Source of the DNA: a virus
Direction: 5' to 3' (one strand)
IMG/VR virus record: IMGVR_UViG_3300009183_000058
Location: 1-64,000 of that record
Length of the DNA: 64,000 nucleotides
Made by a program: the position numbers and the translations under genes
Shown: in pieces, positions 57,101 to 63,722 of the stretch
Numbering within the stretch: position 1 is the stretch's first letter
Layout: each line of letters opens with the position of its first letter
The notes under the pieces: generated by a model
What the model was told of the DNA's origin: nothing
What the model saw: the letters and a program-made list of their open reading frames with translations, nothing else
The model's database searches: none

Positions 57101-60100
57101 GGTGCAGTTGATCCTGCTGCCTACAACGTGGGCGCAAAAAACAACAACGGTCGAATCTGGGCCGCAACGCATGAAGGACAAATTTGGTGGGATACTAATT
57201 CAGTAAGATTTATTGATCCCAATCAAGACGACATTGTGTATGCCGCACGTAGATGGGGACAAATATTCCCGGGCAGTAGCATTGATGTATACCAGTGGAT
57301 TGCTAGTTCAGTGCCGCCAGCCAACTACACAGGCCCTGGAATACCTAGAAACACAATCAATTACTGTGTGACCACTGGACTAAATGTCACAGGCGTATTT
57401 GGAACTACCTATTATTTCTGGGTAAAAAACATTACCACAATCAATACTGCAATAGGTAAAACTCTCAGCCCATCTGGCATTGCAAGATATATTGCTGATC
57501 CCCGTAGCAGTGGTATTCCTTATGTGGCATTTGTAAGTCCCAGTGCTACCGCAATCTATAATGCTGTGGATCAAATCAGTGCCCAAGATACTGTGCTCAG
57601 TATTGAATTTGATCGACAACTGACTGATGACAATGTTCACGTACAGTATGATTTATTGCCACAAGATCGTGCTGATGGCTTTTTACCTGATAACTTGTAT
57701 CAAAAATTACAAGACAGTTTCTGTGGGGTAAATGTACAAGGTGCTCTTGTGCCGGATCCTAATCTGAGCCCGGCACAACGGTACGGCGTGCTATTCCGCC
57801 CACGGCAAAGCATGTTTGCCGACAGATTCACGGCTTTGCAAAATTATTTAGAATATGTCAACGCAGTGTTGTTGCAGTACCCTATATCTGAAACCAGAAA
57901 CTTCAGTTTATTGAACAGCAGTGAAGCAGAACCGCAAGCAGGCACAGGTGCTTGGAATAAACGTGTGGCCAACATCGAAGAACTAAGTTATCAAAATCTT
58001 GCCCAGGTACCAGTAGGATACAAATATCTTGTGGTAAGTGACAGTACTCAAAACGGTGCATGGACCATTTATACAGTTACCGCAGCCAAGACTTTTGCCA
58101 CATTGTTCTTGAGCCGTGTGCAAAACTATGATACTAGAAACTATTGGAACTATGTTACTTGGTACTTGCCAGGATATAACTCCAGTGTCAAGATCATTGC
58201 CGAAGTGGCCAATGTGGCCACATTAGACACACTGAGTTTGGCAGCGGCACCTGTGGGCAGTAGTGTAAAAGTCACTGCCAACAGCCAAGGCAAATTTGAA
58301 ATTTATCTTAGAACAGATACTGGCTGGGATCGTGTGGGACTGCAAGACGGAACTATCCAGTTCCGGGCAGAACTTTGGGACTATGCACTGGGACGATTTG
58401 GATTTGACGTTGAAGTGTTTGACGCACAATACTTTGATCAAGAGCCTGTGATTGAAACACGCAAGATCATACAAGCAATCAACGAGCAATTGCTGATTGG
58501 CGACTTGTTGATTGAACGCAATCGTGCATTGATCTTGATGTTTAACTTTATATTAAGCGAGTTTGAAGCACCTGAATGGTTGACCAAGACCAGTTTGATT
58601 GATGTTGATCATAAAATTAGACAGTTGGTGCCGTATCAAACATATCAGCGAGACAATCAAGACTTTGTGTTGAATTATATCCAGGAAGTCAAACCATATC
58701 ACGTGCAGATACGTGAATTCAATTTGATCTATAACGGCCTTGATGTATATCAAGGCAGTGTAGCCGACTTTGATTTACCTGCGTTTTATAACACCACACA
58801 AGTGCCCAATCAGTACATGAGTCCAATTTTGACTCCTTACACTTTGAGTACTGCAACAGGCACTGGACATCCTAGTACCTATAGCGACGTTGCCCCTGAC
58901 AGTTCGTTGTGGCAAACACAGCCCTATAGTTTTTGGTTCGACAACTACGCTCTCAGCATACAAGATGTGGTCATTGCTGACGGCGGTTCGGGATATACTG
59001 TGGCACCGCAACTGATAGTAACAGGTGATTGTGTCACTCAAGCCACAATGACAGCAGTGGTCAATAGTGCAGGAAATATCAGCCAAGTAGTTGTTACAGA
59101 TCCTGGATCAGGCTATATCACCACAGCCATAATCACAGTTTCTGGTGGCAACGGAACAGGTGGCAGAATTGTTGCTGTAATGGGCAACAACTTGGTTCGT
59201 AGCATCAACACCACCATCAAGTACGATCGATATCAGTATGCAACTACTATTGTGCCTTGGACAGCCAATGTCAGTTACCCTACCGGTACACTGGTGCGTT
59301 ATGATAATCGTGTGTGGTCAGCAGATGCAACAGTATCAAGTGCTACATTTGATCCTGACAATTGGACTCTGGTACCAGCCAGTTCCCTGAGCGGGGTTGA
59401 TCGTACCATGGGGTATTATGTGCCTGGACCAAATGAACCTGGACTAGACTTACCATTGCTGATCGATGGAGTCGACTATCCGGGCGTACAAGTTACTGCA
59501 CCCACATTCTCACAAAACACAGGATTTGATGTGGGCAACTTTGACATCAATCCGTTTGACAACATCAGTTATGGCCCAGAAGGTGAACCCACATACGATC
59601 CTGCCATACTTGATGCCGCTTACGAAAGTTCGTTCCTTGATATCTATTTGGGAACCAGAGCAACCGATATCAATGTTGTGGGTGGTGAGTTTGTGGGCCC
59701 TTACGAAAGTCATGCACCTGAAGAACTGGTACCAGCATCGGTATTTGATACCATGGACTTCCGTGTGTACACTCGTCAAATTAATATCTCTTACGGAGAT
59801 GGTAGCACTACCGGACCGTACTATGCGCCCACAGCATCGTTAGACGTTGAAGTGGCAGTCAACAATGTTGTAATTTCTCCTAACGAATACACAGTTGATC
59901 CAGGTGACAGTACCGTTGCAGAAGTCACATTCAACACTGCACCAGCCGCAGGTGCTGTGATTGTAATACTTGAAGTTGATCCAGTCACTGGGCTGGAATT
60001 GCGTATTTTCCAAGACATGCGCGGGGTACAAGCCACTTACAGAATGACTCCAGCAACTACCACCACATTGATTCAAACATTGTATCCTGACAATGACATT

Positions 60101-60649
60101 GCATATGTGGATGATGCTGGCGCACTTGCAGAACCTGATCTAGCCAACAACATCTGGGGTGTGTTAACAGTGAATGGTGAGCGTATCATGTATCGTGAAC
60201 GCAATCTTTTGACAAATACAGTGAGCAGTCTCCTGCGAGGCACAGCCGGCACAGCAGTTGCGTTACACAGCGTGGGTGCGACTGTTTATAATCTAAATCG
60301 AGATAATTTAGCGCCTGTGATATATCAAGATCACTACTTGGGTTCTAATACTCTAGCAGATGGAACAACCACAATCTTCACAGCAGATGTTAACCTAAGT
60401 CTAGAAGACTCAACTTTTGATGAACAGGCTATTTTGGTGTATGTGGGCGGAATCAAACAAACCAGCGGATACTCAGTAACCGGCGACAATCCTGTAACTG
60501 TAGAATTTGACACAGCACCCACAGCAGGCTATCAAGTAACAATTCAAGTTCGTCAAGGATTGGGTTGGTACGGCCCCGGTGTGTACGAAACCACTGGTAC
60601 ACCTTTACAAGATAGTACCACTTTGGCGGCACAGTTTTTTAGAGGCTAA
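48188..60649 (+). CDS. Giant 4153-residue baseplate protein with FG-GAP beta-propeller
   Basis: The largest gene in the window. Its N-terminus (FLPDIFQTVPNKQFLNATLD, YVGRRVGPGVNPNDYYVLEP, NYQLEPGVISL) is conserved in large virion proteins of T4-like marine phages, in the gp7/gp8 slot after gp6. Residues about 2148-2900 contain seven FG-GAP-like blades, shown by SQFGASVAQ, YGFGSSVSI, SEFGTSVVV, ERFGQSISC, ANFGQAVDL, AGFGSAVNI and DQYGTAVDY, each with a following VGAP, GCP or GSPG turn. The C-terminal 800 residues keep FNFILSEFEAPEWLTKTSLI and NYIQEVKPYHVQIREFNLIY. A wedge or peripheral role is inferred; fusion of several baseplate parts is possible. Confidence 0.8.
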   Translation: MAIRTVDFLPDIFQTVPNKQFLNATLDQLVQEPSFKKTQGYVGRRVGPGVNPNDYYVLEPDATRANYQLEPGVISLKPDTTDIQDAITYPGITDALAVQGANTTKSDRLYTSEYYTWDPFVSFDKFVNYSQYYWLPAGPDSVDVYATEIPLTDNFTVTRSTNAYTFSGVIGNNPVITLVRGGNYTFDVSQTGNAFWIQTDPGINGQLPYAPNISSRTVAGVSNNGEDLGTVSFYVPFKNAQQFYYDLTNLGNVDLLCELSYEQLNGMYLSDIIADYGGIDGITNLNNKTLVFTISPTFPTNNVWQIQYTYDIDGLPIVNLAPIATVNTLTKFSILFGTKWASTTWYSDASSAITEVPLLTAIKDVLWYQDGTNPDIFGQIRLVDQVDSSTINVVTDILGKKNYTSPNGVVFTNNLKVQFLAPVVPTSYANQEYYVAGVGTAIQLLPVVNYVTPETSTQSATVPFDSTPYDVGNFDASLNQPLVPDYLTIALDSPDLNAWTRSNRWFHIDVITASATYNNTVPLVDNAFRAKRPILEFRGGTRLYQMGTQGKQPVDIIDFTTTDALSTINGTVGYGVDGYTFIAGSRVIFARDTDPDVRDKIYVVEFVTFSDDGSSFSEPVINLVPASDADVLVDQTVVCLSGDTLQGISFYYDGVQWIRAQQKTSVNQAPLFDVYDSNGYSLSNRVVYPSSTFAGSKLFSYALGPGLDDTVLGFPLRYLSINNIGDIVFDNNLYADTFLYVKDNVSYTKNVSIGFVRQYADRLVYQRELGWQTAAVKSKIYQQFSFVYAVNTPLLLDVAALPVDTVPSVKVYIDSTFQDPGTYTYVTTDNTTTITFPSTTVIVPGQVIEVLVLSDQASAVGFYQVPINLENNPLNQNADNLTLGTIRTHYDSIGQNLIGLTGKINGANNSRDLGNIVPFGLSILQQSSPMTLAGYFLRSPEYNIFASLEYNSREYEKYKAQLLNAAVSGDYVNMTVPEILTAVITDLIAGRTSSNPFYWSDMLPGGNVYTESVTVITPISTQIFDTTQVYNYTSANYLGLLVYVNDRLLTRDIEYVVSTDAPTLTIIIPLAVGDTVAIQEYAETYGTFVPNTPTKLGLYPAFVPEIYLDTTYVTPRRVIRGHDGSITVAFGDFRDQLLLEFETRIYSNLKLDGNPVPLTATEVVPGQFRTTDYTLGEITDIESQDFLTWVGWNKLDYKSQDYLPNNGFTWNYSTASNKLTNNQPLAVGAWRGIYNYFYDTISPNTRPWEMLGFSVMPVWWINEYGPAPYTSGNLVLWDDLAAGLVRDPVAPYVLPQYARPQLTQVIPSGSEGALLPPIETVVGNFNSNNFQRNWAVGDDAPVENAWRTSSAYPFAIMRMLVLTRPAEFFSLFADRDLYKYDAELGQYLYNGRYRLDANGVEVYGNGVSKASYIDWIVDYNRVSGINSTDALTADLKNLDVRLCYRMAAFTGKNLIEIYTEKSSPNSLNSSLLLPDESYNLLFYKNVPFDQLTYSSIIVQSTASGWAVYGYSTTQPYFNISVSRVNGTLGTISAGGFEVRVPVTYSNQVVQVPYGYVFTNRTLLADFLLSYGALLQQQGLVFSQMENGYVLDWNQMVSEFLYWSGQGWAEGSIINLNPGATQVIVERPGAIVDSIALQTTENMVLNADRTPFATRDLVVERLDNTFTLRSLTADTINYFHIKFTSYENMVVLDNASIFADLIYYPATGARQSRVRLIGSTTTDWNGQLNAPGFILNQNNIKEWQPLRKYARGEIVLYKNFYYSAVDIVQPKAKFDFNEWTRSDYTKIQQGLLPNLPNKSDQLANTYNVYQANLELNQDLFAYNLIGFTPREYMVALNLDSTSQINLYRQFLGTKGTVRAAEIFTFADLGRGVNEYQIYENWAVQRGVYGANANRSFYEMRLNEALLTSNPSLIQVVIPGESSLAEQTVLLSNLWNQSYKITSPDILTTTLVKVTDTVLPSAGYVNIDDVDITVFNIDNTASLAGNLNNVNVGTIVWVAKINDYDWGIYRTAQIPGKITQINSNLNGTAVVTFSQAHGLVADNILLIKNFGSGLDGVYRILNVPNINQVTVVFSFLQTDQIVATGIGTPFTLQTQRVAQGSDIITLPYVNNLIAGSYAWIDSNENGLWQVVQKQEVFHTSGQLEVTSPVADSQFGASVAQARDNAFAFVGAPGYGDTQSGALYTYVRTSGNPFTQNSIIQCNNPGAYGFGSSVSIGDQTWGAVGAPTSIGSDSSANSGYVATIYRFPNSPTFLLSTLLTVPDATYIDSGSEFGTSVVVSPDEQWLYVGAPGVNQVLAYGLVEVATQLVEYVTDGVQSVYQYNLDVIIDSGEYQQLFVVLNDQLLTYTTDYTVNATTVSLNSTPVKDLVLRIGRRVAKTFTGNGVTQTFSLNEYLYSATNIYSFKVEVNGIIQRPNIDYTFSNSTRNITFDSGHIPTGTIDVSAQSYYDYVETLTPAGLSGGERFGQSISCSTDGRQIMIGCPNDTYDSVADAGAVYIYDRSVQRFIVTDATQTVYQVDTSLVSPTSVMLKNQFLTNTAGNASGDYTVTGTNEITLTVPAAVGDILEIDVNTFSLIQVVGSNVPFQSANFGQAVDLCINNCSLYTGAPQDGSVLPEAGSVERQVNQSRVYGITTSTVNARLNPGNTIRINNMEVALSTPTAWNSALTYTIGTIVEYNQGLWIAIKSVPVGTALSDTTYWQPSSWAAVLAQDIDNSTVPNVIARAGDVPGTQTFGLLTVSVKNTDAAAPGNKLTVLPGLIGNIFDSLGFETFVYTQTISSPYSVAYAGFGSAVNIDTSALTLTVGAPRGNLYRPTTFDGGLTYFDSKTTIFNGPLIQSGAVYTYNYFASTDSSVTNPGKFAFGQQVYDQTVTELDQYGTAVDYTNGILLAGSPGDDLGDSTLIARNYGAVSIFNNPDLSPSWKVTNLQQPVVDVGLINGVFAYDRITSAKTTFFDFIDPLQGKILGAARQNIDYIGAVDPAAYNVGAKNNNGRIWAATHEGQIWWDTNSVRFIDPNQDDIVYAARRWGQIFPGSSIDVYQWIASSVPPANYTGPGIPRNTINYCVTTGLNVTGVFGTTYYFWVKNITTINTAIGKTLSPSGIARYIADPRSSGIPYVAFVSPSATAIYNAVDQISAQDTVLSIEFDRQLTDDNVHVQYDLLPQDRADGFLPDNLYQKLQDSFCGVNVQGALVPDPNLSPAQRYGVLFRPRQSMFADRFTALQNYLEYVNAVLLQYPISETRNFSLLNSSEAEPQAGTGAWNKRVANIEELSYQNLAQVPVGYKYLVVSDSTQNGAWTIYTVTAAKTFATLFLSRVQNYDTRNYWNYVTWYLPGYNSSVKIIAEVANVATLDTLSLAAAPVGSSVKVTANSQGKFEIYLRTDTGWDRVGLQDGTIQFRAELWDYALGRFGFDVEVFDAQYFDQEPVIETRKIIQAINEQLLIGDLLIERNRALILMFNFILSEFEAPEWLTKTSLIDVDHKIRQLVPYQTYQRDNQDFVLNYIQEVKPYHVQIREFNLIYNGLDVYQGSVADFDLPAFYNTTQVPNQYMSPILTPYTLSTATGTGHPSTYSDVAPDSSLWQTQPYSFWFDNYALSIQDVVIADGGSGYTVAPQLIVTGDCVTQATMTAVVNSAGNISQVVVTDPGSGYITTAIITVSGGNGTGGRIVAVMGNNLVRSINTTIKYDRYQYATTIVPWTANVSYPTGTLVRYDNRVWSADATVSSATFDPDNWTLVPASSLSGVDRTMGYYVPGPNEPGLDLPLLIDGVDYPGVQVTAPTFSQNTGFDVGNFDINPFDNISYGPEGEPTYDPAILDAAYESSFLDIYLGTRATDINVVGGEFVGPYESHAPEELVPASVFDTMDFRVYTRQINISYGDGSTTGPYYAPTASLDVEVAVNNVVISPNEYTVDPGDSTVAEVTFNTAPAAGAVIVILEVDPVTGLELRIFQDMRGVQATYRMTPATTTTLIQTLYPDNDIAYVDDAGALAEPDLANNIWGVLTVNGERIMYRERNLLTNTVSSLLRGTAGTAVALHSVGATVYNLNRDNLAPVIYQDHYLGSNTLADGTTTIFTADVNLSLEDSTFDEQAILVYVGGIKQTSGYSVTGDNPVTVEFDTAPTAGYQVTIQVRQGLGWYGPGVYETTGTPLQDSTTLAAQFFRG

Positions 60650-60656
60650 AGAACAA

Positions 60657-60664
60657 GGTAAATA
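60657..60664 (+). promoter_or_regulatory. Late promoter octamer GGTAAATA
   Basis: GGTAAATA, then AAAC, then ATG 60669 (second ATG at 60672). Confidence 0.6.
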
Positions 60665-60668
60665 AAAC

Positions 60669-60815
60669 ATGATGCAAAATAATCAACAACCTGTCAAACA
60701 AGAGACAAACTCACAGCCAAAACGCCCTAACGAACAGGGATCAATTTCGGTTACAGGTTTTGTAAAGATTTTTGATCCAAAAACTAAAGAAACTTTTGTG
60801 GAGACTAGAGCATGA
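60669..60815 (+). CDS. 48-residue protein carrying the N-terminal module of its neighbour
   Basis: MMQNNQQPVKQETNSQPKRP, then SISVTGFVKIFDPKTKETFV. The second half repeats the start of the next protein (GFVKIFDPNNGEIFVD). The late octamer is 4 bases upstream, and TGA overlaps the next ATG (ATGA at 60812-60815), so it is probably translated. The GFVKIFDP module is probably a docking peptide for the baseplate or fibre; a second copy could occupy a second site. It is too short to be sure it makes a stable protein. Confidence 0.6.
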   Translation: MMQNNQQPVKQETNSQPKRPNEQGSISVTGFVKIFDPKTKETFVETRA

Positions 60816-61426
60816 TTTCTCCGGGCATGGTAAAAATTGAAGGATTTGTCAAAATATTTGACCCCAACAACGGCGAAATTTTTGTGGACAAAAAGAACGC
60901 TATTCATTACGAAAATATGAGCATCAGCCTTGCTGAAACTCTCAGCAATAGAACCAGCGCACAAGGCGGCGGATGGATTTACACCATGGCATTTGGCAAC
61001 GGTGGATCCAGTGTGGATCCCACAGGTATTATCACATACTTGCCCCCAAATACCACAGGTATCAATGCCGATCTCTACAATGAAACCTACGCCAAAGTGG
61101 TTGATGACAACTCAGCAGCCGATACAGACCCCACTAACAACTATATGTCAGTATTGCATACGTCAGGCAAGGTTTATACTGATATTTTGGTCAGTTGTTT
61201 GCTGGATTACGGTGAACCACCTGGGCAACAAGCATTTGACAATAGTACCAATTTTAACGGTGAATATGTGTTTGATGAACTGGGCTTAAAAGCCTGGACA
61301 GGCACAACTGCTGACAGACTGCTGACCCACGTGATTTTTCACCCTGTACAAAAATCATTAAATCGTCAGATACAGATTGATTATACTGTGCGTATACAGA
61401 CCCTGACCAACCTAAGCACAGCATAA
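60812..61426 (+). CDS. Tail-associated structural protein of unknown function
   Basis: 204 residues. The N-terminus MVKIEGFVKIFDPNNGEIFV with DKKNAIHYENMSISLAETLS is a conserved type in marine T4-like phages, usually next to fibre genes. It continues GGGWIYTMAFGNGGSSVDPT and ends in a beta-rich part (LNRQIQIDYTVRIQTLTNLS). ATG 60812 overlaps the small gene's stop; ATG 60827 is an alternative. Position between the giant baseplate gene and fibre genes suggests a connector between baseplate and fibre (the T4 gp9/gp10 role), by inference only. Confidence 0.7.
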   Translation: MISPGMVKIEGFVKIFDPNNGEIFVDKKNAIHYENMSISLAETLSNRTSAQGGGWIYTMAFGNGGSSVDPTGIITYLPPNTTGINADLYNETYAKVVDDNSAADTDPTNNYMSVLHTSGKVYTDILVSCLLDYGEPPGQQAFDNSTNFNGEYVFDELGLKAWTGTTADRLLTHVIFHPVQKSLNRQIQIDYTVRIQTLTNLSTA

Positions 61427-61429
61427 ATA
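61422..61429 (+). promoter_or_regulatory. Late promoter octamer CATAAATA
   Basis: CATAAATA overlaps the preceding stop codon (TAA 61424-61426). ATG 61454 follows after 24 bases with CGGAG. Confidence 0.65.
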
Positions 61430-61453
61430 GAGATAGAGCATTCGGAGTAACAC

Positions 61454-62656
61454 ATGTCATATACAATTACACTAACTGATGGCGCGATTTTTGCTACCAT
61501 AGCAGATGGCACCATCAACACTGATTCCAGCATGACCCTGGTGGGTAAAAACTGGGCCGGTTACGGACAATTCCTAGACGACAACTTTATTCGTCTATTG
61601 GAGAATGGTTCTAATACCACAGCACCTGGCGCACCGCTAACTGGGCAACTTTGGTGGAACCAAACTTCGGGCACAATGCAGGTGTACAACGGTAGCACAT
61701 TCAAGACCATTGGCGGCGCCGCAGCCAGTTCTTCTGCTCCAACATCAAACGTTGCTGGCGATTTGTGGTATGACACAGTCAATCAACAGTTGAATGTTTA
61801 CACGGGCACAGCCTTTATCGTAGTAGGTCCTGCGTATACTCCGGGCACAGGCACAACAGGTGCTATTGTTGCCACAATTGTAGACAACACAGCAACATCA
61901 CATTTTGTAATTGAATTATATGCCAACAACAGCATTGTTGGCATCATCAGCAAGGACCAAACATTTACTCCTGGTTCGGCTGTTGCTGGTGGGTGGGGTG
62001 TACAAGCAGTCAACCCTGGTCTCACCTTGGGCACTAGTATTGCTAATAACGCTGTTTGGGGCAACTCAACAAATTCATTGGCTTTGAATAGTTTAACCAG
62101 TAGTCAATTCATGCGTAGTGATGCCAATACCGCTTGCTCAGGCACAATCACAGTGAACACCAGTGGTGCCGCTACTGGTATCATCAACGGTGCAGGTAAT
62201 GCAATTGGTAATATTGGATCATCGGGCAGTTACTTCAACACAATTTTTGCCACGGCAACCACAGCACTTTACGCCGACGTTGCAGAACGCTTTGCCGCAG
62301 ACGAAATCTACACACCAGGTACAGTAGTTGAACTAGGTGGCTCAGCCGAAATCACCATGGTCCGGACAGACGCCAGCAACAATGTGTTTGGTGTAATTTC
62401 TACTAGACCTGCATTTACCATGAACGGTGGTGCGGGTGAAAACGACACACACCCTCCAGTGGCCATGACAGGTCGTGTGCCTGTTCGTGTAACAGGTGCA
62501 GTACGCAAAGGCGATAGATTGATTTCGGCAGGCGACGGCATTGCCCGATCTGCTCAACCCGAAGAAGCAAATGCGTTTAATGTTATCGGTCGTGCATTGA
62601 CAGATAAATTAGACACAGGACTTGGCACAGTAGAAGCCATTGTCACAATTAAATAA
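61454..62656 (+). CDS. Tail fibre protein with C-terminal chaperone-like domain
   Basis: 400 residues. The first 90 residues include NTDSSMTLVGKNWAGYGQFL, then DDNFIRLLENG and PGAPLTGQLWWNQTSGTMQV, a fibre head domain found in many marine phages. After a linker (SAPTSNVAGDLWYDTVNQQL) there is a shaft to about residue 270. The end, from YADVAERFAADEIYTPGTVV and then GVISTRPAF and PVRVTGAVRKGDRLISAGDG, resembles the C-terminal trimerisation/chaperone domain of phage tail proteins (the Peptidase_G2-like and fibre C-terminal class). Self-cleavage cannot be judged. CGGAG precedes the ATG. Confidence 0.8.
   Translation: MSYTITLTDGAIFATIADGTINTDSSMTLVGKNWAGYGQFLDDNFIRLLENGSNTTAPGAPLTGQLWWNQTSGTMQVYNGSTFKTIGGAAASSSAPTSNVAGDLWYDTVNQQLNVYTGTAFIVVGPAYTPGTGTTGAIVATIVDNTATSHFVIELYANNSIVGIISKDQTFTPGSAVAGGWGVQAVNPGLTLGTSIANNAVWGNSTNSLALNSLTSSQFMRSDANTACSGTITVNTSGAATGIINGAGNAIGNIGSSGSYFNTIFATATTALYADVAERFAADEIYTPGTVVELGGSAEITMVRTDASNNVFGVISTRPAFTMNGGAGENDTHPPVAMTGRVPVRVTGAVRKGDRLISAGDGIARSAQPEEANAFNVIGRALTDKLDTGLGTVEAIVTIK
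62648..62655 (+). promoter_or_regulatory. Late promoter octamer ATTAAATA
   Basis: ATTAAATA overlaps the previous stop codon; ATG 62669 follows after 13 bases with CAGGAA. Confidence 0.5.
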
Positions 62657-62668
62657 CAGGAAACAGCA

Positions 62669-63661
62669 ATGACTTATACCGTAGGATCACAAATATTAGC
62701 CGCAGACTACAACACGTTTGCAGGTAACACCACAGCAGGATTAAATCGTGTTTGGAGTACAGGATCGGGTGATGCAGGGTGGGGACAAACCGACATTGCC
62801 ACAGTGGCTGCAAGCGGAATTGTTACAGCCACAAACTGGGCTACTTTGGTCAATAACTTGGCCACATCTGGTACTCAAACTGGCACAACTCTCACTTCAA
62901 GAACAGCACCTGTCACAGGAAACATTGTTGCCATCTTGGCCAATGTACAAACAGATATTACTAGTGTAACAACCAATCGCGGCAATGCGGCTGCCTCTGG
63001 TACTGAGTACGGAACATTTACAGGCACCACAAGCAAAACCACTGCCACTGGGTCAGGACAAGCCGCTTGGTCTATCACATTCACACACACTGTGACATTC
63101 CCGTCAGCCAACCAAGCACGTTATTTCTGGAACGCGGGCGGTATTGTACGTTTAAAATACGGCAAGAGTTCCACAGGCACTGACAATGATCCTGAATGGA
63201 ACACATTTGCTGGACAGTGCGGCACAATCAACCTTACTGGTCGTATTAACAACACTACCAACACAATTGCCGCCCAAGCCTACACCGGAACCACCAGACT
63301 CAGTGGCACAGGTGGTACACAAACCACTCTCGCTACCACAACAGGTTGGTACAATCTAACAGCATCACCCGCTACCATATTCCAATTGAACAATGCCACT
63401 AGTCCATATTCAGGCGAATACATTCGTACCACTGCCACAGCCACAAGTTCCACAGTGTTGACCTTGGTCACAACCTGGGTCAGCGATGGATCATCAGGTG
63501 CAGGTACTACTGCTGATATTTCGGGAGGTACAGCAACTGCCAGTCCATCAACCACAATCTCAGGCACAGCACCCACAACTTTGGTCACATATCTTCCACC
63601 AAGTTCGGCCACTTTGAGTAATTCGTGGGGAACACCCACAATTGCTGCCAGCGTAGCCTAA
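62669..63661 (+). CDS. Tail structural protein, fibre-like, function unknown
   Basis: 330 residues. It begins MTYTVGSQILAADYNTFAGN and has SANQARYFWNAGGIVRLKYG and DPEWNTFAGQCGTINLTGRI, a phage virion pattern where NAGG-xR follows a beta strand, found in fibre-associated proteins. It is rich in Thr, Ser, Gly and Ala. The late octamer lies 13 bases upstream with CAGGAA, and a strong terminator follows at 63678-63706, so it closes the transcription unit. Confidence 0.75.
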   Translation: MTYTVGSQILAADYNTFAGNTTAGLNRVWSTGSGDAGWGQTDIATVAASGIVTATNWATLVNNLATSGTQTGTTLTSRTAPVTGNIVAILANVQTDITSVTTNRGNAAASGTEYGTFTGTTSKTTATGSGQAAWSITFTHTVTFPSANQARYFWNAGGIVRLKYGKSSTGTDNDPEWNTFAGQCGTINLTGRINNTTNTIAAQAYTGTTRLSGTGGTQTTLATTTGWYNLTASPATIFQLNNATSPYSGEYIRTTATATSSTVLTLVTTWVSDGSSGAGTTADISGGTATASPSTTISGTAPTTLVTYLPPSSATLSNSWGTPTIAASVA

Positions 63662-63677
63662 TTGGCAAACCCAAACA

Positions 63678-63706
63678 GGGCAAAAGGTAGACTTTTGCCC
63701 TTTTTT
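63678..63706 (+). terminator. Intrinsic terminator at the end of the tail operon
   Basis: GGGCAAAAG (63678-63686), loop GTAGA, CTTTTGCCC (63692-63700) and a T-run 63701-63706. Confidence 0.93.
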
Positions 63707-63722
63707 CTTTTATAATACTACA

